DNA of 64,000 nucleotides from positions 62,001-126,000 of the forward strand of contig NZ_JAFCKH010000003.1 of the NCBI RefSeq assembly GCF_018130505.1. The letters run 5' to 3'. A program made the position numbers and the translations under genes. Numbering within the stretch: position 1 is the stretch's first letter; each line of letters opens with the position of its first letter. The notes beneath the pieces are model-generated. The model was not told the origin of the DNA and searched no databases. It was given only the letters and a program-made list of their open reading frames with translations. Of the stretch, positions 26,288 through 34,478 are shown one piece after another. This DNA comes from Bradyrhizobium tropiciagri. Its GTDB lineage: Bacteria; Pseudomonadota; Alphaproteobacteria; Rhizobiales; Xanthobacteraceae.

Positions 26288-26398
26288 ATGTACAAACGGG
26301 TGTCAGCTTTTGCTGCCGACCATGAGGAGACCTCCAAGATCTTCATGAACTAACCTCCAGAAACCTCCGGCAATGCCCTGCCGGAGGTTTTCATTTTT
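26288..26398 (+). ncRNA. candidate small RNA / 21-residue micro-ORF with CCTCC motifs and terminator
   Basis: ATG 26288 to TAA 26353 encodes MYKRVSAFAADHEETSKIFM plus Asn. Three CCTCC motifs, complementary to the Shine-Dalgarno sequence, lie at 26331-26335, 26354-26358 and 26364-26368. The last sits in the stem of a terminator hairpin (AACCTCCGGCA / TGCCGGAGGTT) ending in a T-rich tract. The layout recalls alphaproteobacterial anti-SD small RNAs that follow a tiny gene. No upstream promoter could be assigned with confidence. Confidence 0.4.
26361..26398 (+). terminator. rho-independent terminator
   Basis: Stem AACCTCCGGCA / TGCCGGAGGTT, loop ATGCCC-like, then TTCATTTTT. No annotated gene ends here apart from the micro-ORF at 26288-26353. 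Confidence 0.75.
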
Positions 26399-27046
26399 CG
26401 GAGTGCGCTCCGTGCGAGAAGCGGTACTCGCGTCCTGAAGCAGGAACCGCGAGCGACAAACTCGGAAACAATTCGCAGGCAGGCATAAGCGCAGCGCAAT
26501 CCTGCGCGGCCATATCAACGATTGCGATCGCAGAATCATTTCAACTAAATGACGAAGTGCCGCCGCGTTTTCTCCGGAGCGGGTGATGGGCGTTGGACGA
26601 TCCAACATCTCGCATCGTTTTCGGATCGGCGGTCGAATTGGCGCACGCGAACGTACCGACCAGCAAACCAGGTGCGCGCAAATCAGGAGAGGAAGTTGAT
26701 TGCCGCCGGATTCAATTCACGTCGCTCTCACGTCAACGTGACCAGATCGAGCGCATATCTCCCCAAATGCAGGTAATCTCGCTGACTGCACATTTCCATA
26801 GGCTGTGTCACAATGCCTCATACTGAGCCGCAAGCGTGCTGAACGACCGCGTTGAGCGTGTCCACTTTGCCGGTCGGGTCTGCTGCGCCGGAGACATCGC
26901 TCGACGATTCCGTGGCGACGACAACCGCAAGCGCCGGCTGTCGCGACCGACCGGCGCTCGAACATCCGGACGACGCGCAGCCGAAGCCGTGCCTGCCAAG
27001 AACACGATGAGGACTCTTTCCGAGCCGCGAACGAGTTGACCAGAAA
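26399..27046. other. intergenic region, no gene seen
   Basis: Short frames on both strands, none with a ribosome site and recognisable composition. A degenerate AAGCGCAGCGCAATCC repeat fragment lies at about 26489-26504. Confidence 0.4.
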
Positions 27047-28189
27047 ATGCATGGGCACCGCCGGGCGCAAGGCGCCAATTCAAGCAGCGTCGAGTTCGAT
27101 GACAAGGGCTGGCCCTGTTTTCCGGATCGCGAGGATCTGTCGGCGGAGTTCATCAGGCTGCTGGCTGCCGCGCAGGAGGGCGGTTCGACGGTTTCCGAAT
27201 GCTGGCTGACGTTGAGCCGGATCAATCTCGCGTCGGAAATCTCTTGGGCGGAAGAGTGGATCAAGACCGCTGAAACGAACGAGGCGCGGGCCGAGCTGTC
27301 GTCCCTGAACGGCAACCTGATCACCGCCCGCCGCAACTGGCTCCGGGCCATCGGCTATTTCCACGCCGCCGCACGGCCGTTCGGATATTCCAACGATCTG
27401 CTGGAATGCGCCGTCGACGGCATGCGGCGATGCGCGAAGAATTATCTCGGCAGCCGGGTGCCGGCCGGCCGGATCCTGTCGATTCCCTGGACACCGGACC
27501 TGACGCTCGAGGCCTGTTATCTGCCGTCGGCCTTCCGCGAGGATGCCCCCGTCATCGTCTGCATCGGCGAGCCGGGCTCCTACAAGGAAGAGCTGATCGC
27601 CAAGTACGCCAGTCACGCGAACGAGCGCGGGCTCTCGCTGCTGACCGTGGATCTCTTGGGCACGCGGACGACGTTGTCGCCGGTATGTCTCGAGAGCAAC
27701 CGGTTCGAAGCCGCCATGAGCCATGTGCTGGATTTTCTGTCCGAGCAGCCCGGCGTCGACAGCAGCCGGATCGCCATCGTGGCGGACGCGTGGAGCTCGT
27801 CGCTGGTGGCCCGCGCCGCCGCAAGCGATGCCCGGTTTGCGGCCGCGGTTTGCGACGCCGGCATCTGGGACCTGCACGAGAGAAGTTTCTTCTATCGGCA
27901 CGCGAGCGGCCGCGGCCGGGCCGGCTGCCCCGATGAGCCCAACGCGATTTCGCGCAGCATCGATTGCCCGCTGCTGGTCACCGCGGGCGAGGGCGGCTGG
28001 CTGCTGCCGGACTCCCTGATCGAATTCGGCGACGGGCTCGGCAACGTCCATCAGGACGCCAGGCTGATCCTGTTCCGGCGCGCCGAGACCGCGGCCATGC
28101 AGGGCCACATCGATAATCCAACCCTTGCCAATGAAGTGATCTTCGACTGGCTGGAAGACCGGCTGCGGCTGCGCAAGGGCCTGTCCTGA
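27047..28189 (+). CDS. alpha/beta-hydrolase-fold protein (FrsA-like) lacking the Ser nucleophile
   Basis: 380 aa from ATG 27047; the start is uncertain because no ribosome site is visible. An N-terminal helical domain (about 1-145) is followed by an alpha/beta-hydrolase core: APVIVCIGEPGSYKEELI (oxyanion region), GLSLLTVDLLGTRTT, and the nucleophile elbow IAIVADAWSSSLVARAAA. There the usual G-x-S-x-G reads A-D-A-W-S, so Ala sits where Ser is expected. The C terminus has CPLLVTAGEGGWL and a late GHIDNP that could hold the catalytic His. The arrangement resembles FrsA/DUF1100-type esterase relatives, some of which also lack the Ser. Enzymatic role unknown. Confidence 0.65.
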   Translation: MHGHRRAQGANSSSVEFDDKGWPCFPDREDLSAEFIRLLAAAQEGGSTVSECWLTLSRINLASEISWAEEWIKTAETNEARAELSSLNGNLITARRNWLRAIGYFHAAARPFGYSNDLLECAVDGMRRCAKNYLGSRVPAGRILSIPWTPDLTLEACYLPSAFREDAPVIVCIGEPGSYKEELIAKYASHANERGLSLLTVDLLGTRTTLSPVCLESNRFEAAMSHVLDFLSEQPGVDSSRIAIVADAWSSSLVARAAASDARFAAAVCDAGIWDLHERSFFYRHASGRGRAGCPDEPNAISRSIDCPLLVTAGEGGWLLPDSLIEFGDGLGNVHQDARLILFRRAETAAMQGHIDNPTLANEVIFDWLEDRLRLRKGLS

Positions 28190-28290
28190 GCCGGCGCGGG
28201 GCGGGTCTGGAGTAGCCGGGCGAGATTGGCTAGAACGCGGCGCATGCGCGACATGCGCGCCGACAAGCTCTCGCCGAAGGACCCGCCATC

Positions 28291-29547
28291 GTGGACAACA
28301 CGCCCCAATTCTCGCTCGCCAAGGACAAGATCCGCGTCCTGCTGCTCGAAGGCGTCAACGACAGCGCCGTGCAGCTGATCGAGGGCGCCGGCTATTCCAG
28401 CACGACGCGGCTGGCGAAGGCGCTGGAGGGCGCGGCGCTGAAGGAGGCCATCAAGGGCGTCCACATCCTCGGCATCCGCTCGCGCACCCAGATCACATCA
28501 GACGTGCTGGAGGCCGCGGACCGCCTGATCGCGATCGGCTGCTTCAGCGTCGGCACCAACCAGGTCGACATCGACGCCGCGCGTCGCACCGGCATTCCCG
28601 TCTTCAACGCGCCGTTCTCCAACACCCGCAGCGTCGCGGAACTGGTGATCGGCGAGATCGTGTTCCTGTTCCGCCGCATCCTCGCGCGCTCGAATGCCGC
28701 CCATGACGGGCGCTGGGACAAGTCCGCCGACGACAGCCTCGAGGTGCGCGGCAAGACGCTCGGCATCGTCGGCTACGGCAATATCGGCTCGCAGCTGTCA
28801 TATCTGGCGGAAGCGATGGGCATGCGGGTGATCTTCTACGACCACACCGACAAGCTGCGCCACGGCAACACCGAGCCGACCGCGACGCTGCACGAGCTGC
28901 TGGCGCAGAGCGACGTCGTCAGCCTGCACGTTCCGGAGACGCCGGCCACTGCCGGCATGATCGGCCGCGACGAGATCGCCGCGATCAAGCCGGGGGCGTT
29001 CTTCATCAACAACAGCCGCGGCACCGTGGTCGATCTCGACGCGCTGGCCGAGGCGCTGCGCGCCGGCCGGCTGCGCGGCGCCGCCGTCGACGTGTTCCCG
29101 GTCGAGCCGAAGTCGAACGCGGACCGCTTCGTGTCGCCGCTGCAGGGCCTGCCGAATGTGATCCTGACCCCGCATATCGGCGGCTCCACCGAGGAGGCGC
29201 AGGAGCGGATCGGCGCCGAGGTCGCGCGCAAGCTGGTCGACTACAGCGACACCGGCTCGACCATGGGCGCGGTCAACTTCCCCCAGGTGCAATTGCCGGC
29301 GCGCCCCTTAGGGACGCGCTTCATCCAGGTGCAGCGCAATTTGCCCGGCATGCTCGGCCGCCTCAACGAAGTGCTCGCCCGCCACGCCGTCAACATCGCG
29401 GCGCAATATTACGAGACCGCCAACGACGTCGGCTACGTGGTGCTCGATGCCGACGCCTCGGCCGCCGACAGCCAGCGCGTGCTCGCAGACATCCGCGCGC
29501 TGGAGGGAACCATCCGCGCGCGGTTGCTGTACGAGCACAAGATCTAA
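28291..29547 (+). CDS. serA: D-3-phosphoglycerate dehydrogenase
   Basis: 418 aa from GTG 28291 (AAGGA upstream). First enzyme of serine biosynthesis, oxidising 3-phosphoglycerate to phosphohydroxypyruvate with NAD. Visible are the NAD fold LGIVGYGNIGSQLSYLAEAM, the catalytic Arg and Glu regions (INNSRGTVVDLDALAEAL, AVDVFPVEP), the His in TPHIGGSTEEAQ, and a C-terminal ACT domain (about residues 345-418) for serine feedback. Length and architecture match the E. coli-type enzyme. Confidence 0.95.
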   Translation: MDNTPQFSLAKDKIRVLLLEGVNDSAVQLIEGAGYSSTTRLAKALEGAALKEAIKGVHILGIRSRTQITSDVLEAADRLIAIGCFSVGTNQVDIDAARRTGIPVFNAPFSNTRSVAELVIGEIVFLFRRILARSNAAHDGRWDKSADDSLEVRGKTLGIVGYGNIGSQLSYLAEAMGMRVIFYDHTDKLRHGNTEPTATLHELLAQSDVVSLHVPETPATAGMIGRDEIAAIKPGAFFINNSRGTVVDLDALAEALRAGRLRGAAVDVFPVEPKSNADRFVSPLQGLPNVILTPHIGGSTEEAQERIGAEVARKLVDYSDTGSTMGAVNFPQVQLPARPLGTRFIQVQRNLPGMLGRLNEVLARHAVNIAAQYYETANDVGYVVLDADASAADSQRVLADIRALEGTIRARLLYEHKI

Positions 29548-29559
29548 CAGTTACGATTC

Positions 29560-29730
29560 ACCTCGCCCCGCTTGCGGGGAGAGGTCGGAACGCATCGCAA
29601 GATGCGTTCCGGGTGAGGGGGAGCCTCCGCGAATCCAGCTGTCACCGTGTTTGCGGGAACAGCCCCTCACCCCAACCCTCTAAGAGCGAGCTTCGCTCGT
29701 CTCGACCCCGTAAGAACGGGGCGAGGGGGG
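29560..29730. repeat. intergenic inverted repeat
   Basis: CCTCGCCCCGCTTGCGGGGA at the left and CCCGTAAGAACGGGGCGAGG at the right. Internal hairpins GGAACGCATC / GATGCGTTCC and GAGCGAGCTTCGCTCG are also present. This is a dispersed rhizobial intergenic repeat located just after serA. Confidence 0.7.
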
Positions 29731-29800
29731 CAGCGCCCCGTCGCCAGAGCGGGCGGCACAACATGCCGGGAGCGCCAAGCCTTCCCGATCGCCGGGGTGA

Positions 29801-30157
29801 TCACCAGCCGGCGTAGTAGGGACGTCCCCATCCGCCATAGCGGGGGCCGTAGTAGCCGCCATAGGCGTAGGGACGGTAGTAGACGCGCGGCCGGTAATAG
29901 CGCGGGCCGTAATAGCCATAGCCCGGGCCGTACGCATAACCCGGGTAATAGCCGGGCCCGCCATAATAGTAGGGCGACGCCGCCGCGGCCGCGCCGAAGG
30001 CCAGTGCGCCGGCCGCGAGGCCGAACCCGATGCCCGGGCCCCAGCCGCCGCCGTGCCAGCCTCCGCCGCGCCAGCCGCCGCGCCATGCTTCGGCGGGAGC
30101 GACCGTGGCGGCCGAGATCGCGCCGACCGCCAGGACCGCGAGTGCAATTTTCCTCAT
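29801..30157 (-). CDS. secreted Gly/Tyr-rich protein
   Basis: 118 aa from ATG 30157 (GGAGG upstream). A signal peptide (MRKIALAVLAVGAISAATVA, cleaved after AEA) leads to a Trp/Gly stretch (WRGGWRGGGWHGGGWGPG), an Ala/Gly hydrophobic segment and a long Gly-Tyr-Pro-Arg repeat tail (YYRPRVYYRPYAYGGYYGPR). Such small proteins are frequent in Bradyrhizobium and have no known function; a cell-surface or biofilm role is only guesswork. Confidence 0.75.
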   Translation of the reverse strand: MRKIALAVLAVGAISAATVAPAEAWRGGWRGGGWHGGGWGPGIGFGLAAGALAFGAAAAASPYYYGGPGYYPGYAYGPGYGYYGPRYYRPRVYYRPYAYGGYYGPRYGGWGRPYYAGW

Positions 30158-30371
30158 CCTGACCTCCATAATGGTGTGCAGCGTCAATGCGTTGAGGCGC
30201 GGCTGGTTCCTGCGACCTTCGGCTGCGGCCGTGATGACCGGTTTTGCGGGTGGCTTCCCCGCGACCGCCCGGCTCGCGGAAGGCTGCAACGCAATAAAAT
30301 TCAGGCGGCGATGTCGGCCCCGGTGAGGCCGGTTCGTCCTAGGGCCGCAACCAACAGGAAGGCCCCGCCAG

Positions 30372-30794
30372 ATGCCGAAAATGATCTTCATCAACCTGCC
30401 CGTCCGCGACCTCGCGCGCGCCACCGCCTTCTATCAGGCGATCGGCGCCGTCAAGAACCCGCAATTCTCCGACGACACCGCATCATGCATGGTCTTTTCC
30501 GATACCATCCACTCGATGCTGATGACCCACGACAAGTACCGCCAGTTCACCAGCAGGACGATCGCCGACCCCAAGACCACCAGCCAGGTCCTGCTCTGCA
30601 TCTCGGCCGACAGCCGCGCCGAGGTCGACGACGTCGTCGGCAAGGCCGGCGCCGCCGGCGGCGTGGTCGATCCGTCGCCGGTGGACGAGTACGACTTCAT
30701 GTATGGCCGCAGCTTCGAGGATCCCGACGGCCATCTCTGGGGCGTGAACTGGATGGATATGGCGGCGTTCGAAAAGGCGATGGCGCCGGGTTGA
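30372..30794 (+). CDS. VOC-superfamily (glyoxalase/bleomycin-resistance-like) protein
   Basis: 140 aa. It starts IFINLPVRDLARATAFYQAI, the first beta-alpha module of the vicinal-oxygen-chelate fold, and ends with RSFEDPDGHLWGVNWMDM, where the Glu/His metal ligand region of the second module lies. Relatives are annotated as glyoxalase or lactoylglutathione-lyase-like, but specific activity is unknown. Confidence 0.85.
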   Translation: MPKMIFINLPVRDLARATAFYQAIGAVKNPQFSDDTASCMVFSDTIHSMLMTHDKYRQFTSRTIADPKTTSQVLLCISADSRAEVDDVVGKAGAAGGVVDPSPVDEYDFMYGRSFEDPDGHLWGVNWMDMAAFEKAMAPG

Positions 30795-31242
30795 GGTCCC
30801 GGCGATCCGGCGGCGCGCCTGCGCGCCGCCGCGCTCGATGCAGCCGCCTTGCCCGTGGCGTCGATCGTCAGTCTGCCGAGATGGATCGCCGGCCGCAGCA
30901 GCCCCGCCAGCTCGTGGGCGAGTACGGCAGGTCCGCGCTTTGCGAAGCAGGCTTCGGCGCTGTTGAACTGGCCGCAAACCGGTTCTTCGACGCAGAAGCC
31001 GATGCAGTCTGCTCCGCCAAGTCTCTGGACGATGCCGTGAACGCCGGCCGTGCTGCTGCCGATGTTGTCTTCAAACCGAAGTGCCTGTGCATCCGGGCCT
31101 CCATCAATGTCCACGCGGCTCGCGCCGTGCGCCGTCCCCTCTCCAACCGAGCACGTACTGACGATTCAATTAAGACGCCTTGACCGGTTTACCCACAGCG
31201 CAAAGGGAGAACCGTAGTCTTCCGGTAGCCGCGCGATGCGAA
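30795..31242. other. intergenic region, no gene supported
   Basis: GC-rich with long open frames on both strands but none with a ribosome site or recognisable product. It may contain remnants of a decayed gene. I could not identify one. Confidence 0.35.
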
Positions 31243-31512
31243 CTACGCCGCGTCGAGCCGGGACGTCTCCATGACGCGCTTTTCGAGCGTGGCAATGGTC
31301 CCCTTGAGATTTGCGCAGCGCTCGTTCAGCGACCTCGCCAGGATCGGATACCTGGCGTCCGATCGGTTGGAGATCCCCGCGCGCTCTTCCTCGGCCGCGA
31401 TGTCGGCTTCGATCTGCCGGCAGGCCAGGACGAGGTCGGACAGCATCCTGCCGATCTTCGACTCGAGCGTGGTGCCGGGGCGACCTGTTCCAAAACGACG
31501 ATGCAAACTCAT
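31243..31512 (-). CDS. small coiled-coil hypothetical protein
   Basis: 89 aa from ATG 31512 (GGAG upstream): MSLHRRFGTGRPGTTLESKI, then helices MLSDLVLACRQIEADIAAEE and YPILARSLNERCANLKGTIA with heptad character. No signal or TM. Function unknown. Confidence 0.6.
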   Translation of the reverse strand: MSLHRRFGTGRPGTTLESKIGRMLSDLVLACRQIEADIAAEEERAGISNRSDARYPILARSLNERCANLKGTIATLEKRVMETSRLDAA

Positions 31513-31658
31513 TTGCGTGCTCCGCGTGTCTGAGTTCAGCACACCGGACAACCCGGCGCCGAACTGTTCACGCCCACATCGCAAATCGCCTGCCAGGAGC
31601 GGGCCCGCAAGAAACCGGGGCGTCTGGCGGCCCCGGCTGCTTCAGAGCAACGAACGGC

Positions 31659-31889
31659 TCAGGTGACCTTGCCCTGCATGCACGCAATGATGAAATCTCG
31701 CGGCTTGATCGCCCCCTTCGTGAACCCGCCGCCCTGAAAGCCGCGCTCGCGCGCGAGCTGCTTGCACTTCTCGAGCTTCTGGGCATTCACCGGCCGCGCT
31801 CCGGGCTGTTGCTGCGCCGACGCAAACGGTGGGACTGCCAGTGCCATCAGACTGGCGGCGACGAGCGAGCACACAATCAATCGAAGCAT
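31659..31889 (-). CDS. small secreted PsiF-like protein
   Basis: 76 aa from ATG 31889, which follows GGGAGGGG. The signal peptide MLRLIVCSLVAASLMALAVP is cleaved near FASA. The mature part has QKLEKCKQLARERGF and KPRDFIIACMQGK, a Cys-spaced pattern like one PsiF repeat. PsiF-type proteins are periplasmic and of unknown role; in E. coli the gene is phosphate-starvation induced. Confidence 0.65.
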   Translation of the reverse strand: MLRLIVCSLVAASLMALAVPPFASAQQQPGARPVNAQKLEKCKQLARERGFQGGGFTKGAIKPRDFIIACMQGKVT

Positions 31890-32122
31890 GAACCCCTCCC
31901 ACATGAATTGCTTTTGGAAATGTATTTCTGAAAGGTCGGAAGCGTACCGCAGCACCGGCAGGTGGGGAAGGGAGGTTGAGACTGGCAGCGCCCCGTGATT
32001 CTACGGCGTGGGGAATGACTGAAGCTGTGCGAAGGGCTGCAGCCGTCGCATGACGGTGACGGTGCCTCTACCTCCTCGTTGATTGAATAAATGCGCTGTC
32101 ACCGCAATTCCGGATCGAAATT

Positions 32123-32863
32123 TCAGGAGGCGGTGTCGGGCTTGGTTTGCTCGTCGCGCTTGAGTTGCTGCTGTTCGTACTCGGCTTGTATTGCCGGATC
32201 GTCGTTGCTTCCGCGAACGGCGTCCGTCTCGCCCGTGCTTCCATCGAGCCCCCTGGTTGCAGCGATGTGTTCCGTGAGATCGCTCACCGCCGAGCGGATG
32301 TAGGGTTCGAGATATTTATCGAGGATGCCTTTGCCGGGCTCGTCGAGCTCTTTCGTGAGCGCTTGCAGGTAGGCGGTCTTGTCCGTGGAGGCCCAATCGA
32401 TGCTGAAGCCGGCGCGCTGAGCCAATATTGCGTGAACAACCATGATCGTGCGGCCATTGCCATCCAGAAAGGGATGGCCGTGCGCCAGATAGCCCATGAC
32501 CTCGCCGGGCTTCCGGCGCATGGTCTCGGCGTCATTGCCGAGCTTCAAGGCGTACTCGATTGCGCCTTGGATGGACTTAGGATGCGCAAACAGAACGCCG
32601 CCCCTGCCAACGGCGATGTTCGGCGCCGTCTGGAGTCGGTCCTGTCCCGCCCACGGATACATCGCCTCGAAGAGGGTCTCATGCGTGGCGAGTACGTCCG
32701 CGTAGGTCAGGGCCTTCCTTTTCCGGAGCGCCGCGAATGCATCGTCTATCCCGGTTGTGAAGGAGGCATGTTCGAGCCTCCTTACAATCGCGGCATCTTT
32801 CTCTTGGGCAAGATTGCGTAGATATCCGCGCGCTTCGAAGTCGCCGAACGGATCAAACGTCAC
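32123..32863 (-). CDS. Fic-domain AMPylase toxin
   Basis: 246 aa. The Fic core holds the catalytic motif HPFLDGNGR (His130-Arg138), which transfers a nucleotide monophosphate from NTP to a Ser/Thr/Tyr of a target protein. The flap region upstream (FEAMYPWAGQDRLQTAPNIA) is conserved. The C-terminal ~60 residues are a polar tail. The ATG overlaps the stop of the small gene upstream (ATGA, 32860-32863), the standard antitoxin-toxin coupling of class I Fic modules. Confidence 0.88.
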   Translation of the reverse strand: MTFDPFGDFEARGYLRNLAQEKDAAIVRRLEHASFTTGIDDAFAALRKRKALTYADVLATHETLFEAMYPWAGQDRLQTAPNIAVGRGGVLFAHPKSIQGAIEYALKLGNDAETMRRKPGEVMGYLAHGHPFLDGNGRTIMVVHAILAQRAGFSIDWASTDKTAYLQALTKELDEPGKGILDKYLEPYIRSAVSDLTEHIAATRGLDGSTGETDAVRGSNDDPAIQAEYEQQQLKRDEQTKPDTAS

Positions 32864-33102
32864 GGCCTGGCTTCGCGCAAATAGCGGGCCTGGAGAAGGA
32901 TCATTTCCGAGCGCGTAATCCGCGCCGCACGGACGAGGCCAATAAGCAACCGCTCAATCTCGTCCAACTCGACCGTATCCCCGGCCAGGCGTGAGATATG
33001 GTGGGCCAGGCGGTCATTAGGACCTTCGGAATAAGACACGTGGGACGTCCGGGCGAGGGTCCGGATGTATTCCGCGGTCGAGGGGGCCGTTACCTTATCC
33101 AT
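32860..33102 (-). CDS. putative Fic antitoxin (VbhA-like)
   Basis: 80 aa, translationally coupled to the Fic gene. A helical protein with SHVSYSEGPNDRL near residue 20, the place where class I antitoxins carry the inhibitory S/T-x-x-x-E-G/N motif, whose Glu blocks ATP binding in the Fic site. Here the Glu-Gly (26-27) is preceded by Ser at -1 and -3 but Val at -4, so the spacing departs from the consensus. The assignment rests on context, size and the EG dipeptide. Confidence 0.65.
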   Translation of the reverse strand: MDKVTAPSTAEYIRTLARTSHVSYSEGPNDRLAHHISRLAGDTVELDEIERLLIGLVRAARITRSEMILLQARYLREARP

Positions 33103-33442
33103 ACCGATAATATAGCGTTTTCCGGCTGAGATTCCATTAACGAAAAGGCATCTAAAATCAGTAAGTTGAATGAGCCTTTGGTCGCGCTCGTATGGCTTGA
33201 AACCGTCAGGCGATCCCTTAGCTACGTAAAGCCGAAGAAGAGGTTCAATTGACTAAACTTTTGATTGCGCCGGCAAACCCCTATCGCGGGGGATAACCAC
33301 AGCTTCCCGGTCCCGGATGCGCGGCGGAAAGAAGCAAGTGATGTGGGAAAAGTCTCATCATGGATAGCGGACCATGTTCAGTATGTCTTGCGTAGGGTCT
33401 AGTTGGTAAGAAGACGCGCATTCTGACGACCGATGTAGAAAG
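33103..33442. other. intergenic region upstream of a terminator
   Basis: No gene seen. The stretch ends in a clear plus-strand terminator, so an unannotated transcript, possibly a small RNA, may lie here (roughly 33300-33477). Confidence 0.4.
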
Positions 33443-33477
33443 AAGCCCTGGCGCCAAGCTGGGGCTTTGCCTTTTTT
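33443..33477 (+). terminator. orphan rho-independent terminator
   Basis: Stem AAGCCC / GGGCTT around GGCGCCAAGC, then TGCCTTTTTT. No plus-strand gene ends upstream. Confidence 0.7.
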
Positions 33478-33672
33478 CGGCGTTCAGGTTTCGAGTTGTG
33501 CGCTTCTTGTCGGCCTATAGAAAAGCCAACCGCGTTGGCGCGCCGGGATCCCTCCGCGTCGTCGTGCACGCGGCAGCGCGTCCCCCCACTTGAGGCGGGA
33601 CGTCAGCTCTCCTTTGCGGCCTCGCGCCGGTAGTCCTCGGCCGCCTTCTTCAATGCTCCAATTCGCACATAC

Positions 33673-33711
33673 AAAAAAGAAAGGGCCCCGGAAGCGGGAA
33701 GCGCCGGGGCC
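33673..33711 (-). terminator. rho-independent terminator on the minus strand
   Basis: GGCCCCGG / CCGGGGCC stem, followed on the minus strand by CCTTTCTTTTTTG. The only gene upstream of it on that strand is the 26-residue membrane peptide at 33883-33963. Confidence 0.75.
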
Positions 33712-33882
33712 AAGTCTATACAAGACAATTGTCAGGCGCTCGTGATGCACCCTAGCGGCAACCACGCGAATGGACCGCATATTCACCATACCGGGTATAG
33801 AGGTTCCAACAAGCCGGGCCACGCGCATAGGCCTATGCCTATGCCGGGAAAAAACGGCAATGCGTGGCGCCGATCGTCGGGG

Positions 33883-33963
33883 TCAGCCGATCAGCAGCCA
33901 GCTCGCACCGATGATGAGCGCAACAAGTGCCAGACCCGCGAGGCTGTACTCGACACTGTCCAT
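33883..33963 (-). CDS. 26-residue single-TM micro-protein
   Basis: ATG 33963 to TGA 33883 encodes MDSVEYSLAGLALVALIIGA followed by SWLLIG: a short acidic head and one hydrophobic helix. GGGAGAGAGAAG lies upstream. A terminator 170 bp downstream on the same strand would close a transcript of about 290 nt. Function unknown. Confidence 0.45.
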   Translation of the reverse strand: MDSVEYSLAGLALVALIIGASWLLIG

Positions 33964-34211
33964 GTCAAGCTTCTCTCTCCCTAGAGGCGGGCCGGCTCCA
34001 GCGCTGTCCTCCCGGGGCTGGCGAGGTAACGCGCCGGAGCCGATCTCCGCGCCCATTCGAGCGCGCTATTCACTATATCGGGAAGAAGTGGCAATTGCCA
34101 TGGCCCGCTTGGGCTACTCCCGGGCAAGCGTGCTGGTTCCCTCTCGCTTGTGTCCCGGCCAGGCAGCACCCGCCGTCTCCTCTCGCGAGAGGACAGGCCA
34201 ACAACAGCCGA

Positions 34212-34478
34212 CTACTTCATTTCATTCAGCAGCTTCCGCGCTTCACCCAACAACATCCGGATCTCCCTCCGCTCGGCGATCGCGGCATTGCTGAACAGCC
34301 CGTGCTTGTGCGCGTTCCGGTTTGCCAGGGGCGCGCCGGACCCTTCGGCGCCGCCGTGCATGCGGCAGCGCCTCTTGCCGCGCACTGCCGGCGCGCGGCA
34401 CGCACCACCGCTGCGGGTTTTTGCGCCGCAGCGCGGGCTCGCCAGCATCGCGCCGGTGTGTCTGGTGTGATCGCTCAC
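34212..34478 (-). CDS. HGG-motif small basic protein
   Basis: 88 aa. CGAKTRSGGACRAPAVRGKR, then RCRMHGGAEGSGAPLANRNA and HKHGLFS: the Cys/His and HGG-xxx-GAP-x-N-x-NA-x-HG pattern seen in small proteins of phages and rhizobial genomes, probably a zinc or nucleic-acid binding fold. The C-terminal helix is REIRMLLGEARKLLNEM. The ATG overlaps the stop of the gene upstream (ATGA 34475-34478), so they are coupled. Confidence 0.75.
   Translation of the reverse strand: MSDHTRHTGAMLASPRCGAKTRSGGACRAPAVRGKRRCRMHGGAEGSGAPLANRNAHKHGLFSNAAIAERREIRMLLGEARKLLNEMK

Noticed and set aside
26818-27351. 177-codon minus-strand frame upstream of and overlapping the FrsA-like gene
   Set aside because: Half of it is a shadow of that gene; the remainder has no ribosome site or recognisable product.
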